Notes under the pieces: model-generated
What the model saw: only the letters and a program-made list of their open reading frames with translations
The model's database searches: none
Told to the model about the DNA's origin: nothing
Position numbers and translations under genes: made by a program
Part shown: piece by piece, positions 62,896 through 64,000 of the stretch
Layout: each line of letters starts with the position of its first letter
How positions within the stretch are numbered: position 1 is the stretch's first letter
Assembly: GCF_032191775.1 (NCBI RefSeq)
Contig: NZ_CP132507.1
Span: 1,079,001-1,143,000, forward strand
DNA from: Rhodoferax mekongensis
GTDB taxonomy: Bacteria; Pseudomonadota; Gammaproteobacteria; Burkholderiales; Burkholderiaceae_C
Reading direction: 5' to 3'
DNA length: 64,000 nt

Positions 62896-63017
62896 GGCGC
62901 CCTCCCTGTTTTTTGTAAGCACATGCTAAGCCCAGTCGTGACAACTGGGAAGCCCAAAAGCTTAAAAAACCTGATTGGGGTGCGCGCGCAACAGTGGCCA
63001 CGCAAGTGCCGCTGCCC

Positions 63018-64000
63018 TCAGGGAGTGCGCGCTTGGCTCAGCATGTCCAAGGCCAACGCCTCGGCCACTTTGATGCCGTCTACGCCCGCCGACAAAATGC
63101 CGCCGGCATACGAAGCGCCTTCGCCTGCCGGGTACAGGCCGCGTACGTTGGTGCACTGCAGGTCTTCACCGCGCGGAATCTTGATGGGGCTGGAAGTGCG
63201 TGTCTCCACCCCGGTAAGCACGGCATCTGCCATGTCAAAGCCCTTGATCTTGCGGCCGAACACCGGCAGAGCTTCTCGCATGGCCTCAATCGCATAGGCG
63301 GGTAATGAAGGGGCGAGGTCACCCAGTTTCACACCAGGCTTGTACGACGGCGTGACACTGCCGAATTCGCTGGAAGGCTTGGCCGCAATGAAATCACCTA
63401 CCAACTGGCCGGGCGCTTCATAAGTGCCGCCACCCAAGGTGTACGCACCGCTTTCCAGCTGCCGTTGCAGTGCAATGCCTGACATAGGGTGTGCAGCCTT
63501 CGGGTCGTTGGCTTTCATGGCGGTGGCTTCTGCCGCATAGCGCTTGCCTCTCTCGTCGCCGAAGGCATGCACAAAGGCGGCCTCGTCGTCCGGGTAGTCG
63601 GGCGGGTCAATGCCCACCACCATGCCGGCGTTGGCATTGCGCTCGGCGCGGGAGTACTGGCTCATGCCGTTGGTGACTACTCGGCCGGGCTCACTGGTGG
63701 CCGCCACCACCGTGCCGCCCGGGCACATGCAGAAGCTGTACACGGCCCGCCCGTTGGCTGCGTGGTGCACCAGTTTGTAGTCCGCCGCGCCCAAGAGCGG
63801 GTGTCCTGCATGGCGGCCCCAGCGCGCACGGTCAATTACGCTTTGCGGGTGCTCAATGCGGAAGCCCACCGAAAACGGTTTGGCATGCATGGCCACGCCG
63901 CGCTCGTAGAGCATGGCAAAGGTGTCGCGCGAACTGTGGCCCAGCGCCATGACCACGTGGCTTGCCGGTAGCTGGTAGCGGCTGCCATCCACAAGGTTTT
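63018..64000 (-). CDS. FAD-dependent dehydrogenase (COG2509 type), 5' truncated by window
   Basis: The frame is open to the window edge, so the N-terminal part with the dinucleotide-binding motif lies outside. The visible 327 residues include ALGHSSRDTFAMLYERGVAM, then SFCMCPGGTVVAATSEPGRV and the late RGLYPAGEGASYAGGI with SAGVDGIKVAEAL, characteristic of the uncharacterised FAD-dependent dehydrogenases (COG2509). Substrate unknown. Confidence 0.88.
   Translation of the reverse strand, partial: NLVDGSRYQLPASHVVMALGHSSRDTFAMLYERGVAMHAKPFSVGFRIEHPQSVIDRARWGRHAGHPLLGAADYKLVHHAANGRAVYSFCMCPGGTVVAATSEPGRVVTNGMSQYSRAERNANAGMVVGIDPPDYPDDEAAFVHAFGDERGKRYAAEATAMKANDPKAAHPMSGIALQRQLESGAYTLGGGTYEAPGQLVGDFIAAKPSSEFGSVTPSYKPGVKLGDLAPSLPAYAIEAMREALPVFGRKIKGFDMADAVLTGVETRTSSPIKIPRGEDLQCTNVRGLYPAGEGASYAGGILSAGVDGIKVAEALALDMLSQARTP

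Noticed and set aside
1..64000. CRISPR arrays, tRNA or rRNA genes
   Set aside because: No regularly spaced repeats, tRNA-like acceptor/T-loop pattern (other than the hairpin set at 35744, which lacks the GTTCRA T-loop) or rRNA sequence was recognised.

Overview
The window looks like a chromosomal segment of a betaproteobacterium, most likely Comamonadaceae (Rhodoferax/Curvibacter-like). The evidence is about 60% GC coding, Burkholderiales-type gene neighbourhoods (argB with a two-component pair and slmA; pyrC with a DUF3025 gene; an orphan Bug receptor; a liv transporter with an acyl-CoA ligase) and short dispersed repeats that I associate from memory with this family. This is inference from content; no database was searched. 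No rRNA, tRNA or CRISPR array was seen.

Region 1 (1-22921) is a surface-polysaccharide (O-antigen or capsule) locus on the + strand. After the 3' part of a two-domain SDR reductase come a UDP-glucuronate epimerase-like gene, galE, a Wzx-type flippase, four methyltransferase-like genes, a fucosyltransferase, an AsnB-type amidotransferase, glycosyltransferases, the complete capE-capF-capG trio for UDP-L-FucNAc with a WbuB-like transferase, and a second set (WbpV-like reductase, short initiating sugar transferase, WbpM/FlaA1-like dehydratase). An H-NS family gene sits between the last two. Many genes overlap by 4 bp. The flippase-to-fucosyltransferase part is AT-richer than its surroundings. No Wzy polymerase is visible.

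Region 2 (23009-26828) holds argB, a response regulator/sensor kinase pair, and slmA broken by a single-base shift in a G run. Region 3 (26938-39297) is fatty-acid metabolism: a TetR regulator with a clear operator, then acyl-CoA dehydrogenase, DUF2147, a FadB-like bifunctional enzyme, DUF4442 and thiolase. It continues with a thioesterase, an enoyl-CoA hydratase/isomerase and a second TetR-controlled set (PECR-like reductase, acyl-CoA dehydrogenase, thioesterase).

Region 4 (about 39359-43681) is an accessory island. I read it as an integron-type gene-cassette cluster without an integrase in view. Two cassettes can be seen. The first carries a DUF4262 gene with a premature stop, and its attC site is split by an IS1111-group (IS110 family) element. 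The second carries a small membrane protein. An IS30-family element lies immediately after it.

Region 5 (43735-50483, - strand) is a branched-chain-type ABC transporter operon with an embedded acyl-CoA ligase. Region 6 (50671-64000) contains a YciA-like thioesterase, an Atm1-type ABC exporter, GntR and LysR regulators, an amino-acid binding protein, pyrC, DUF3025, a Bug receptor, htpX, a LysE exporter, a chemoreceptor and a partial FAD dehydrogenase.

Two dispersed repeat families cut across these regions. One has six copies and enters two genes, including the sensor kinase. The other forms the C-terminal tail of the LivG-like ATPase.
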